Both the position numbers and the translations under genes were made by a program. From DAOTVC01 sp034437215 (lineage in GTDB: Bacteria > Chloroflexota > Anaerolineae > B4-G1 > SLSP01): a stretch of DNA of 9,391 bases. Below the pieces are notes generated by a model that saw nothing but the letters and a program-made list of their open reading frames with translations, was not told the DNA's origin and searched no databases. Position 1 is the first letter of the stretch, and each line of letters opens with the position of its first letter. The stretch is taken from positions 1 through 9,391 of the forward strand of contig DAOTVC010000104.1 of assembly GCA_034437215.1 (NCBI GenBank), read 5' to 3'. Positions 1 through 5,249 of this stretch are shown piece after piece.

Positions 1-839
1 CGGCCCCCGCCCCCAAGCCCACGCCGGCCCCCGCCCCCTCCCGGCCCGTGAGTACGGGACTCTGGCAGGGGGAGTTCTTCAGGGGGATGGAGCCGGAGGG
101 CGGTCCCGTCTTCGTGAAGAACACGAGCGCCATCAACTACCGCTGGGGCTTGGGCTCCCCCGATCCCCGCCTCTGTTGTGACGAGTTCTCCGCCCGCTGG
201 ACACGGAAGATCAACTTCCGGGGCGGCGTCTACCGCTTCAAGATGACGGTGGACGACGGCGCCCGGCTCTGGGTGGACGAAAAGCTCGTGCTCGACGCCT
301 GGGAGGTCCAGCCGGAGACCACCCACATCTTCGACGTCACGCTGACACCGGGCCACCACGTCATCACCATCGAATATTTCGAGAAGGAGGAGACGGCGAC
401 CGCTCAGTTCTCCTTCGAGCGCATCGGCAACGTTCCGCCCCCGGAGCCCGCTCCGAGCGGTGACCTTCACTGGCAGGGCAGCTACTACCCCAACCCCAAC
501 CTCACTGAGCCCGCCGTCAAGAGCGTCGCCCAGCCCGACATCGCCTTCGACTGGGGGACGGCAGCCCCCTTCCCCGAGGTGCCCGCCGACGAGTTCTCCG
601 TCCGCTGGACCCGTCTGGTGGGCTTCGAGGAGGGCACCTACACCCTCTGCGCCCGCGCCGACGATGGGGTGCGGCTCTGGGTGGATGAGGAGCTCTTCAT
701 CGACGAGTGGGAGATCTCCGACGGGAGCGTCACCCACTGCCGGGACCGCTTCCTGAGCGGCGATCTCCACTCCCTGCGCGTGGAGTACTTCGAGGCGGGG
801 GCCCAGGCCCTCGTCAAGGTCTGGTGGGAGAAGAAGTAA
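1..839 (+). CDS. Tandem PA14-domain envelope protein, 5' end outside window
   Basis: The reading frame is open from base 3 with no start in view, so the N-terminus is missing. A GTG at 48 has no ribosome-binding site before it and lies inside the coding frame. The first 16 visible codons are a Pro/Ala-rich linker built from a 14-bp direct repeat (1-14 and 25-38, a period of 8 codons), typical of a flexible stalk between a membrane anchor or other domain and an extracellular module. Two PA14-like beta-sandwich domains follow, at about bases 54-428 and 466-836, joined by a PPPEPAP linker. Both carry the same landmarks: WQG at the start, DEFSxRWTR, then DDGxRLWVDE, a trailing WE, and xxEYFE near the end. 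PA14 domains usually bind carbohydrate or glycan at the cell surface. No catalytic domain is visible, so any enzyme part would lie upstream. The family call is firm; substrate and location are inferred. Confidence 0.85.
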   Translation, partial: APAPKPTPAPAPSRPVSTGLWQGEFFRGMEPEGGPVFVKNTSAINYRWGLGSPDPRLCCDEFSARWTRKINFRGGVYRFKMTVDDGARLWVDEKLVLDAWEVQPETTHIFDVTLTPGHHVITIEYFEKEETATAQFSFERIGNVPPPEPAPSGDLHWQGSYYPNPNLTEPAVKSVAQPDIAFDWGTAAPFPEVPADEFSVRWTRLVGFEEGTYTLCARADDGVRLWVDEELFIDEWEISDGSVTHCRDRFLSGDLHSLRVEYFEAGAQALVKVWWEKK

Positions 840-860
840 GCGTCAACGTCGCAGAATCGA

Positions 861-898
861 GGTGAGGACCCGTGCCGGGGTCCTCACCTTTTACTTTT
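861..898 (+). terminator. Intrinsic terminator of the PA14 gene
   Basis: An 11-bp perfect stem, GGTGAGGACCC (861-871) with GGGTCCTCACC (878-888), has a 6-nt loop and is followed by TTTTACTTTT. It starts 21 bases after the PA14 stop codon and before the MFS promoter, so it separates the two transcription units. Confidence 0.9.
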
Positions 899-925
899 CC
901 AGGAAAGAGCCAAGTCGCTGACCGG

Positions 926-954
926 TTGACTTTCACACCAGAAGGGGGTATCTT
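926..954 (+). promoter_or_regulatory. Sigma70-type promoter of the MFS gene
   Basis: TTGACT (926-931) and TATCTT (949-954) are separated by exactly 17 bp. The expected start of transcription, about 7 bases after the -10 box, falls on or next to the ATG at 961, so the transcript could be leaderless or nearly so. A GAAGGGGG run (941-948) resembles a Shine-Dalgarno sequence, but it lies 12 bases from the ATG and inside the promoter spacer, so it would not be in an mRNA made from this promoter. Confidence 0.6.
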
Positions 955-960
955 TCCTAC

Positions 961-2163
961 ATGTCTGACATCAGGGAGAGAACCTCACACAAACCGGGTT
1001 TGGTGCTGCAGCTGGCAACGAGCGCCCTGATTCGCTTTCTCGTCAACACCTCGCGGCGCTTCCCGGCCCCCTTCGCCCTGGCCTTGAGCCGCGGGCTCGG
1101 CGTCCCGCTGACGGCAATCACCGCCCTCGTCGCCGCCAACCACGCCACCGGTCTCCTCGGTCCCCTCTTCGGCCCCCTGAGCGACCGCTACGGCTACCGC
1201 ACCATGATGGTCGCCGGGCTGGGAGCCGTGACGGTGGGCATGCTGGCGGCGGGCCTTCTCCCCACCTACGGCGTGGTGATGGCCGCCCTCTTCCTGGCGG
1301 GGCTCGGCAAGGTGCTCTTCGACCCCTCCCTGCAGGCCTACGTGGGCGAGCAGGTGCCCTACCGGCGCCGGGGCCTCGCCATCGGCCTCATGGAGTACTC
1401 CTGGTCCGCTACGACGCTCGTGGGTCTGCCGCTCATCGGCCTGCTCATCGAGCAGCGGGGGTGGCGCGCTCCCTTCTTCGTCATCGGACTCCTCGCCGTC
1501 GGCGGAGGGCTTCTCATCGCTTGGGCGATCCCCAAGCGCCCGGCACAGGGTGTCTTGAGAGAGCACGTCACCTTCGCGGAAGCCTGGCGCCGGTTGCGGG
1601 GGGATCGGGCAGTGCTGGGCGTTCTGGGATTTGCCCTCTTTGTCAGTACAGCCGCCAACAGCCTCTTCGTGACCTACGGCCCCTGGTTGGAGATCACCTT
1701 CGGTCTGACAACGGCGGGTGTGGGCTTCGCCACCACCGCCATCGGCATCGCCGAGCTGCTCGGAGAGAGCCTCACCGCCTCCCTCGCCGACCGCATCGGC
1801 CTCAAGCGGGCCGTCACCGGAGGCGTGATACTCTCCGGGGCGAGCTACGTCCTGTTGCCGCTCGTGGGGCGCACCCTGCCCCTGGCGGTCATCGGGCTCT
1901 TCACCGTCTTCATCACCTTCGAGTTCACGATGGTCTCCTCCTTCTCTCTCTTCACCGCCATCCGCACCGATGTACGGGCCACGGTGCTCAGCTCCATCCT
2001 GGCAGCCATCAGTCTGGGCGGGGTGATCGGAAGCTTGGCCGGCGGGCGCCTCTGGCTGGTAGGCGGGCTGCTGCTCACCGGCGTGACCGCCGCCGCTCTC
2101 AGCCTCGCTGCGCTGCTCTCCCTGCTCTGGGGGCTGCGACATTGGCAACCGGGAGAGGCCTAG
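961..2163 (+). CDS. Major facilitator superfamily transporter, drug-efflux type
   Basis: A 400-residue polytopic inner-membrane protein, the usual length for a 12-helix MFS carrier. After a short charged N-terminus (about 25 residues), hydrophobic helices run almost to the C-terminus. The loop between helices 2 and 3 carries MFS motif A, GPLSDRYGYRTMM (residues 71-83), and the equivalent loop of the second half has a matching SLADRIGLKR (274-283). This shows the two-fold repeat of the family. The stretch around residues 145-163, with Gly and Pro in a helix, fits motif C of proton-coupled antiporters, which suggests export rather than uptake. The substrate cannot be read from the sequence. Its own promoter and the upstream terminator make it a separate transcription unit. 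The start at 961 is chosen because the promoter points to it and the first helix needs no residues further upstream. Proximity to an ABC-F resistance-type gene is suggestive only. Confidence 0.85.
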   Translation: MSDIRERTSHKPGLVLQLATSALIRFLVNTSRRFPAPFALALSRGLGVPLTAITALVAANHATGLLGPLFGPLSDRYGYRTMMVAGLGAVTVGMLAAGLLPTYGVVMAALFLAGLGKVLFDPSLQAYVGEQVPYRRRGLAIGLMEYSWSATTLVGLPLIGLLIEQRGWRAPFFVIGLLAVGGGLLIAWAIPKRPAQGVLREHVTFAEAWRRLRGDRAVLGVLGFALFVSTAANSLFVTYGPWLEITFGLTTAGVGFATTAIGIAELLGESLTASLADRIGLKRAVTGGVILSGASYVLLPLVGRTLPLAVIGLFTVFITFEFTMVSSFSLFTAIRTDVRATVLSSILAAISLGGVIGSLAGGRLWLVGGLLLTGVTAAALSLAALLSLLWGLRHWQPGEA

Positions 2164-2165
2164 TA

Positions 2166-2326
2166 CTACAACGAGATTTAACAGTTGGCGTCATTTCGAG
2201 CGAGCGTCAGCGAGTCGAGAAATCTCTGTTTTGTCAGGTGGGCCTGCCCCGAGCCCGTCGAGGGGAGACCTTCGACGCCGCTGCGCTCCGCTCAGGGTGA
2301 CGTCTCTGACCAAAGTCTCGTTGTAG
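2166..2326. repeat. 161-bp inverted-repeat (MITE/REP-like) element
   Basis: The element is bounded by a perfect 11-bp terminal inverted repeat, CTACAACGAGA (2166-2176) and TCTCGTTGTAG (2316-2326), with weaker inner pairing (TTGG with CCAA, TCA with TGA). It starts 2 bases after the MFS stop codon. The core has the look of a dispersed intergenic repeat: GTCATTTCGAGCGAGCG..GAGTCGAGAAATCTC, then CCTGCCCCGAGCCCGTCGAG and a CGCTGCGCTCCGCTCAGGGTGACG-like end. One frame of it reads CPEPVEGRPSTPLRSAQG, a peptide string often mis-annotated as protein in high-GC environmental genomes. It encodes no transposase, so it would have to be moved by another element's enzyme. No clear target-site duplication is visible. 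Confidence 0.6.
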
Positions 2327-2338
2327 AGCTGAAACCCT

Positions 2339-2370
2339 ACAACTCCCGGCGTATCCCACCGGGAGTTGTT
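2339..2370. other. Strong stem-loop after the MFS gene, possible terminator
   Basis: ACAACTCCCGG (2339-2349) pairs perfectly with CCGGGAGTTGT (2359-2369) around a 9-nt loop. Only TTCATTG follows, so the U-tract is poor. It may serve as a weak terminator or 3' stabiliser for the MFS mRNA, since no better terminator is present between that gene and 2553. It could also be part of the repeat cluster to its left. Confidence 0.45.
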
Positions 2371-2378
2371 CATTGAGC

Positions 2379-2418
2379 TGCGACAGATATGCGACACTTC
2401 CGTGATCTCGATGCGACC
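2379..2418 (+). promoter_or_regulatory. Helically phased direct repeats, possible response-regulator operator
   Basis: TGCGACA occurs at 2379-2385 and 2390-2396 with a 4-bp GATA spacer, giving an 11-bp period. A third TGCGAC(C) occurs at 2412-2418, exactly 22 bp after the second. A 7-bp half-site on an 11-bp period is the layout of PhoB/OmpR-family response-regulator sites. About 9 bp after the third copy is TACAGT (2428-2433), a fair -10 box, with no good -35 box. That is the arrangement expected of an activator-dependent promoter. The regulator is not in this window. Confidence 0.35.
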
Positions 2419-2437
2419 GGTGACAGGTACAGTCAGG

Positions 2438-2513
2438 ACTGAAAGCGAAATAACTTGGGCATTGTAGGTGACTTTCGGGAGCGCTTTCAGTTTGCTTTTG
2501 CTCAAGTTGTTTC
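2438..2513 (+). promoter_or_regulatory. RNA leader with two competing helices before the small ORF
   Basis: Helix A pairs ACTGAAAGCG (2438-2447) with CGCTTTCAGT (2482-2491), 10 bp without mismatch. Helix B pairs GAAATAACTTGGGC (2447-2460) with GCTCAAGTTGTTTC (2500-2513), 14 bp including two G-U pairs. The order is A, B, A', B', so the helices are not nested and would form alternatively. A tight H-type pseudoknot is unlikely because nothing separates A from B. Helix A is followed by TTTGCTTTTG, so it could act as a weak terminator with B as antiterminator. A further CTTGGG/CCCAAG pairing (2454-2459 with 2523-2528) competes as well. No covariation data are available. Confidence 0.35.
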
Positions 2514-2553
2514 ATTCGCGTTCCCAAGGGCAGCAGATCGAAGGAGGCAGACG

Positions 2554-2763
2554 ATGAAGACAGAAGCGAAAGAGACAGTGATGGAGACGTGGGTTCCGGC
2601 GTTGGGAGCGAGCACCGCTGCGGTGGACATGGACGCCGTGCTGGGCACCTCCGTCGTCGCCTGGCTGCTCTCGCAGCTCCTGCCGGAGCGCGAAGCTCAA
2701 GGTCAGGCGAAGCGACAGCCGACAAAGTCGCGGCTGCACCGTCGAACAGCGCAGAGCGTTTAG
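2554..2763 (+). CDS. Small protein of 69 residues, unrecognised
   Basis: I do not recognise this protein. The ATG at 2554 follows a consensus Shine-Dalgarno AAGGAGG (2541-2547) with a 6-base spacer, much stronger evidence for this start than any in-frame codon further upstream, so the coding region is taken as 69 residues. The N-terminus (MKTEAKETVMETWVPALGAS) is mildly acidic and charged. The middle (about residues 24-43, DAVLGTSVVAWLLSQLLP) is one hydrophobic or amphipathic helix. The C-terminal 25 residues are strongly basic, with several Lys/Arg, and have no fixed fold that I can see. The pattern fits a single membrane-associated helix with a basic cytoplasmic tail, but this is only a composition argument. 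The stop codon lies 5 bases before the -35 box of the ABC-F leader promoter. Nothing terminates transcription between the two, so read-through into that leader is possible. Confidence 0.5.
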   Translation: MKTEAKETVMETWVPALGASTAAVDMDAVLGTSVVAWLLSQLLPEREAQGQAKRQPTKSRLHRRTAQSV

Positions 2764-2768
2764 GGCGT

Positions 2769-2796
2769 TTGACAAAGAGACGAAGCCGGCTACAAT
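2769..2796 (+). promoter_or_regulatory. Strong sigma70 promoter of the ABC-F leader
   Basis: A consensus -35 TTGACA (2769-2774) and TACAAT (2791-2796) are separated by 16 bp. Transcription should begin near 2803, leaving about 34 bases before the leader ORF and about 170 before the ABC-F start. A near-consensus promoter in front of a terminator is typical of genes controlled by attenuation rather than by initiation. Confidence 0.8.
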
Positions 2797-2836
2797 ATCA
2801 GGGATAGTCTAACTCTACCGGTAAGGAGACCCAGGG

Positions 2837-2896
2837 ATGATACGCAGCGCACACCTCACCTACACCTTCGGGCGTCGTACACCCCTGCCTGTCTAG
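2837..2896 (+). CDS. 19-residue leader peptide upstream of ABC-F (probable regulatory uORF)
   Basis: ATG at 2837 is preceded by AAGGAG (2823-2828) with an 8-base spacer, and the frame ends at TAG 2894-2896. The peptide is MIRSAHLTYTFGRRTPLPV. It is too short to be an ordinary protein and stands between a strong promoter and an intrinsic terminator, 22 bases before the terminator stem. In Firmicutes such uORFs sense ribosome-targeting antibiotics: drug-induced stalling on the uORF prevents the terminator from forming and turns on the resistance ABC-F gene. The peptide has an Arg-Arg pair and a PLP near the end, which could be stall-prone, but no exact R/K-X-R/K macrolide-arrest motif. The gene structure is seen directly; the sensing role is inferred. 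Confidence 0.65.
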   Translation: MIRSAHLTYTFGRRTPLPV

Positions 2897-2918
2897 CCGA
2901 TCAACTGGCTGAACCAGC

Positions 2919-2951
2919 GAGCCGTGGGAAGATGCCCACGGCTCTTTTTTT
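2919..2951 (+). terminator. Intrinsic terminator (attenuator) before the ABC-F gene
   Basis: GAGCCGTGGG (2919-2928) pairs perfectly with CCCACGGCTC (2935-2944) across a 6-nt loop and is followed directly by seven T. It lies 22 bases upstream of the ABC-F start codon and downstream of the leader ORF, so it can only act on the leader transcript. A possible competing hairpin is CTGGCT (2905-2910) with AGCGAG (2916-2921), 5 of 6 pairs, which would take away the foot of the terminator's left arm. It is weak, so the antiterminator is not settled. Confidence 0.9.
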
Positions 2952-2973
2952 GTGTCTGAGAGGAAAGATTATC

Positions 2974-4659
2974 ATGCTACACGTATCGAATATCAGCAAA
3001 GCTTACGGTGACCATCTCATACTGGACAAGGTCTCCTTCGTCGTCAACGCCGGTGAGCGGGTAGGGCTCATCGGCCCCAACGGCTGCGGTAAGAGCACCC
3101 TTCTGCGCATCATCACGGGGCGCGAGCATCCCGACGGCGGCAGCGTCCAGCTGAGCCCCGCCGGAACGCGCCCGGGCTATCTGGAGCAGGGCCTGCTCTA
3201 CGAGGCGGGCGAGAGCATCGGGGACCTGCTGTACGTCTACGAGCGCGCCGTCGAAGCCGCCGAGGAGCGGGTGGCGACGCTGGCCGGGCGGCTGGCCCGG
3301 ACGTCGGGGGCCGAGCAGGCGCGCCTGATGGAGGCCTACAGCGAGGCGCTGGCGGATCTGGAGCGGCTTGCCGTTGCGCGCCCCCAGGAGCACGAAGCGG
3401 AGGCCGTCCTCGCCGGACTGGGGCTGGCGGAGGTGCCCCTGGAGACGCCCGTGGCGATCCTCAGCGGGGGGCAGAAGACGCGGGTGGGGCTGGCCCGGCT
3501 CCTCCTGAACGGGCCCGATCTCCTCCTGCTGGACGAGCCGACCAATCACCTGGACATCGAGGCGCTGGAGTGGCTGGAGGGCTGGTTGCGGGACTATCCG
3601 GGCGCGGTGCTCATCGTCTCCCACGACCGCACCTTCCTCGACAACACTGTCACCCGCATCCTCGACCTGGAGCCCGAGAGCCACACCGTCACCGAGTACG
3701 TCGGCAACTACTCGGATTACATCGTGACCTGGGAGCAGAGGCGAGAGAAGCAGTGGGCCGAGTGGCAGGATCAACGGGAGGAGGTGCGGCGCCTGGGGGC
3801 CGATATTCACCGGACCAAGCAGCAGGCGCTGAGCGTCGAGCTGACGACGACCCCGGGGCAGCCCACCGTTCGGCGGTACGCCAAGAAGGTGGCGAAGAAG
3901 GCCAAATCTCGAGAGAAGAAGCTCGAACGCTATCTGGAGAGTGATGAGCGCGTCGAGAAGCCCAAGCTCACCTGGCAGATGAAGCTGGAGTTCCTGGAGA
4001 CGCCGGAGAGCGGGCAGGACGTCCTCGTCCTGGAGGAGCTGGCCGCCGGGTATGCAGGCGTCCCTCTCTTCGAAGGCGCCTCGGAGATCCTCGGGGCGGG
4101 TGAACGGGTAGCCCTCGTCGGTCCCAACGGCGCGGGGAAGACGACCCTGCTGAAGGTCATCCTGGGCCAGCTCCCCCCTCTCGAGGGGCGGGCCCGGCTG
4201 GGGGCGAAGGTGAAGGTGGGCTACTACGCCCAGGAGCAGGAGACCCTGCCCCCCGATGGCACCCCCTTCTCGGTCATCAGGAGTTCGGCGCCCATGTCGG
4301 AGACGGACGCGCGCTCCTTCCTCCACTACTTCCTCTTCTCGGGCGACGATGTCTTCCGGTCGGTGCACTCGCTGAGCTACGGCGAGCGGGCGCGGCTGGT
4401 ACTGGCGCGGCTGGTGGCGACGGGCTGTAACTTCCTCATCCTCGACGAGCCCATCAACCACCTCGACATCCCCAGCCGGGAGCGTTTCGAGCAGGCGATG
4501 GCGGCCTACGAGGGCACCGTGCTCGCCGTCGTCCACGATCGCTACTTCATCCGGCGCTTCGCGTCGCGCGTCTGGCAGATCGCCGGCGGACGGCTGCGGA
4601 GCTGCCTCGATCTGGAGGAGACGCGCCGTACTCAGCGGGCGGATGAGCTGCTTTTCTAA
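2974..4659 (+). CDS. ABC-F family ATPase (ribosome-associated, possible antibiotic-resistance type)
   Basis: A 561-residue cytoplasmic protein with two ATP-binding domains and no membrane segment, as in the ABC-F family, which acts on the ribosomal E/P site in translation or antibiotic protection. NBD1: Walker A GPNGCGKS (34-41), signature LSGGQ (163-167), Walker B LLLLDEPTNHLD (183-194), SHD switch (216-218). The inter-domain linker (about 240-345) is Lys/Arg-rich and helical, matching the P-site tRNA-interacting segment. NBD2: Walker A GPNGAGKT (383-390), signature LSYGE (467-471), Walker B with DEPINHLD (491-498), VHD switch (520-522). The start is taken at ATG 2974, after GAGAGGAAAG. An in-frame ATG at 2932 lies inside the terminator hairpin and would add 14 residues that do not fit the family N-terminus. 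The leader-terminator arrangement upstream favours an inducible resistance role over a housekeeping one, but the substrate drug class cannot be read. No terminator is seen before the next gene. Confidence 0.9.
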   Translation: MLHVSNISKAYGDHLILDKVSFVVNAGERVGLIGPNGCGKSTLLRIITGREHPDGGSVQLSPAGTRPGYLEQGLLYEAGESIGDLLYVYERAVEAAEERVATLAGRLARTSGAEQARLMEAYSEALADLERLAVARPQEHEAEAVLAGLGLAEVPLETPVAILSGGQKTRVGLARLLLNGPDLLLLDEPTNHLDIEALEWLEGWLRDYPGAVLIVSHDRTFLDNTVTRILDLEPESHTVTEYVGNYSDYIVTWEQRREKQWAEWQDQREEVRRLGADIHRTKQQALSVELTTTPGQPTVRRYAKKVAKKAKSREKKLERYLESDERVEKPKLTWQMKLEFLETPESGQDVLVLEELAAGYAGVPLFEGASEILGAGERVALVGPNGAGKTTLLKVILGQLPPLEGRARLGAKVKVGYYAQEQETLPPDGTPFSVIRSSAPMSETDARSFLHYFLFSGDDVFRSVHSLSYGERARLVLARLVATGCNFLILDEPINHLDIPSRERFEQAMAAYEGTVLAVVHDRYFIRRFASRVWQIAGGRLRSCLDLEETRRTQRADELLF

Positions 4660-4749
4660 TCCTCTTCCTATCCTCCTCTTATTCTCTTCTAATGCCAAGA
4701 ACGTATCATAAGTTATGGAGGATACTCAAACAGATCAAGGAGGTATAGC
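4660..4749 (+). promoter_or_regulatory. Hsp20 leader: pyrimidine tract able to pair with the SD
   Basis: No terminator is visible here. A pyrimidine tract (4661-4690) contains CCTCCT (4672-4677), complementary to AGGAGG (4738-4743) in the Shine-Dalgarno of the downstream Hsp20 gene. The overlapping TATCCTCC (4669-4676) is complementary to a decoy GGAGGATA (4717-4724). A TATCAT (4704-4709) could be a -10 box but has no good -35. No CIRCE-type or sigma32-type heat-shock element is visible. The pairing could regulate translation, but purine/pyrimidine tracts match easily by chance. Confidence 0.25.
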
Positions 4750-5187
4750 ATGTCAATTCTACATAGAGATCCCTTGGGAGAGTTTGTCTCTTTGCGTGAC
4801 GCCATGAACCGCTTGATGGAGGAGAGTTTCGTCCGCCCCCTGGGTGAGATGGGCGAGCGCTTCCCCGTCATCGATATGACCGAGACCGACGATAACGTGG
4901 TCGTGAAGGCGGAGATGGCCGGCGTGAAGCCCGAGGACCTGGACATCACCGTGGAGGCCAACATCCTTACCCTTCGCGGTGAGATGCAGGAGGAGCGCGA
5001 GGAGAAGGAAGAGGGCAAGCGCATCTACCAGGAGCGCCGCTACGGAGCTTTCAGCCGCTCTTTCACCCTCCCCACTGCCGTCAAGGCCGAGGAGGCCGAA
5101 GCCGACTACGAGGACGGCATCCTCACGCTGACGCTGCCCAAGGCAGAGACCGCAAAGCGCAAATCCATCGAGATCAAGAGCAAGTAG
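4750..5187 (+). CDS. Hsp20/alpha-crystallin small heat-shock protein (first copy)
   Basis: A 145-residue ATP-independent chaperone that binds unfolding proteins and assembles into oligomers. The N-terminal arm (about 1-37) carries the usual DPLGEF...LRDAMNRLMEESF pattern. The alpha-crystallin domain runs about 38-131 and includes the RRYGAFSRSFTLP strand (96-108) and the DGILTLTLPK end (122-131). The C-terminal tail has the IXI oligomerisation motif as IEI (140-142). The start follows AAGGAGGT (4737-4744), 5 bases before ATG, so translation should be strong. It stands directly before a second Hsp20 gene with which it is probably co-transcribed, since no terminator lies between them. The two differ enough (acidic EEREEKEEG loop here, absent there) to suggest an old duplication and possible hetero-oligomers. 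Confidence 0.93.
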   Translation: MSILHRDPLGEFVSLRDAMNRLMEESFVRPLGEMGERFPVIDMTETDDNVVVKAEMAGVKPEDLDITVEANILTLRGEMQEEREEKEEGKRIYQERRYGAFSRSFTLPTAVKAEEAEADYEDGILTLTLPKAETAKRKSIEIKSK

Positions 5188-5207
5188 CCAAGCCTATTTT
5201 TAAGGAG
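5188..5207 (+). repeat. 20-bp direct repeat, left copy
   Basis: CCAAGCCTATTTTTAAGGAG begins immediately after the first Hsp20 stop codon and recurs exactly at 5304-5323. It contains a Shine-Dalgarno-like AAGGAG that now leads to no gene, because 96 bases lie between the two copies. Confidence 0.9.
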
Positions 5208-5213
5208 ACACCG

Positions 5214-5238
5214 GTGCTTGCGCACACCATCCAAGCAC
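5214..5238. repeat. Small inverted repeat inside the Hsp20 intergenic insert
   Basis: GTGCTTG (5214-5220) and CAAGCAC (5232-5238) form a 7-bp stem with an 11-nt loop. It lies between the left direct repeat and the cloverleaf and is probably part of the same inserted sequence. Confidence 0.5.
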
Positions 5239-5249
5239 GAAAATGGTTC

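Noticed and set aside
48..50. GTG at 48 as the true start of the PA14 gene
   Set aside because: No SD upstream, and the Pro/Ala-coding frame continues back to the window edge without a stop.
985..2148. 387-residue open frame on the minus strand opposite the MFS gene
   Set aside because: Rich in Gly, Glu, His and Asp with no hydrophobic core or motif; it is the antisense shadow of a clear transporter in high-GC DNA.
2185..2376. 63-residue frame containing CPEPVEGRPSTPLRSAQG
   Set aside because: It is a translation of the intergenic repeat element, with no RBS; this peptide string is a common spurious prediction.
2977..4698. 573-residue open frame on the minus strand opposite the ABC-F gene
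   Set aside because: Low-complexity composition and no family pattern; the opposite strand encodes complete Walker A, signature and Walker B motifs.
4660..4749. CIRCE or sigma32-type heat-shock control before the Hsp20 genes
   Set aside because: No TTAGCACTC/GAGTGCTAA dyad and no CTTGAA/CCCCAT pair is present.
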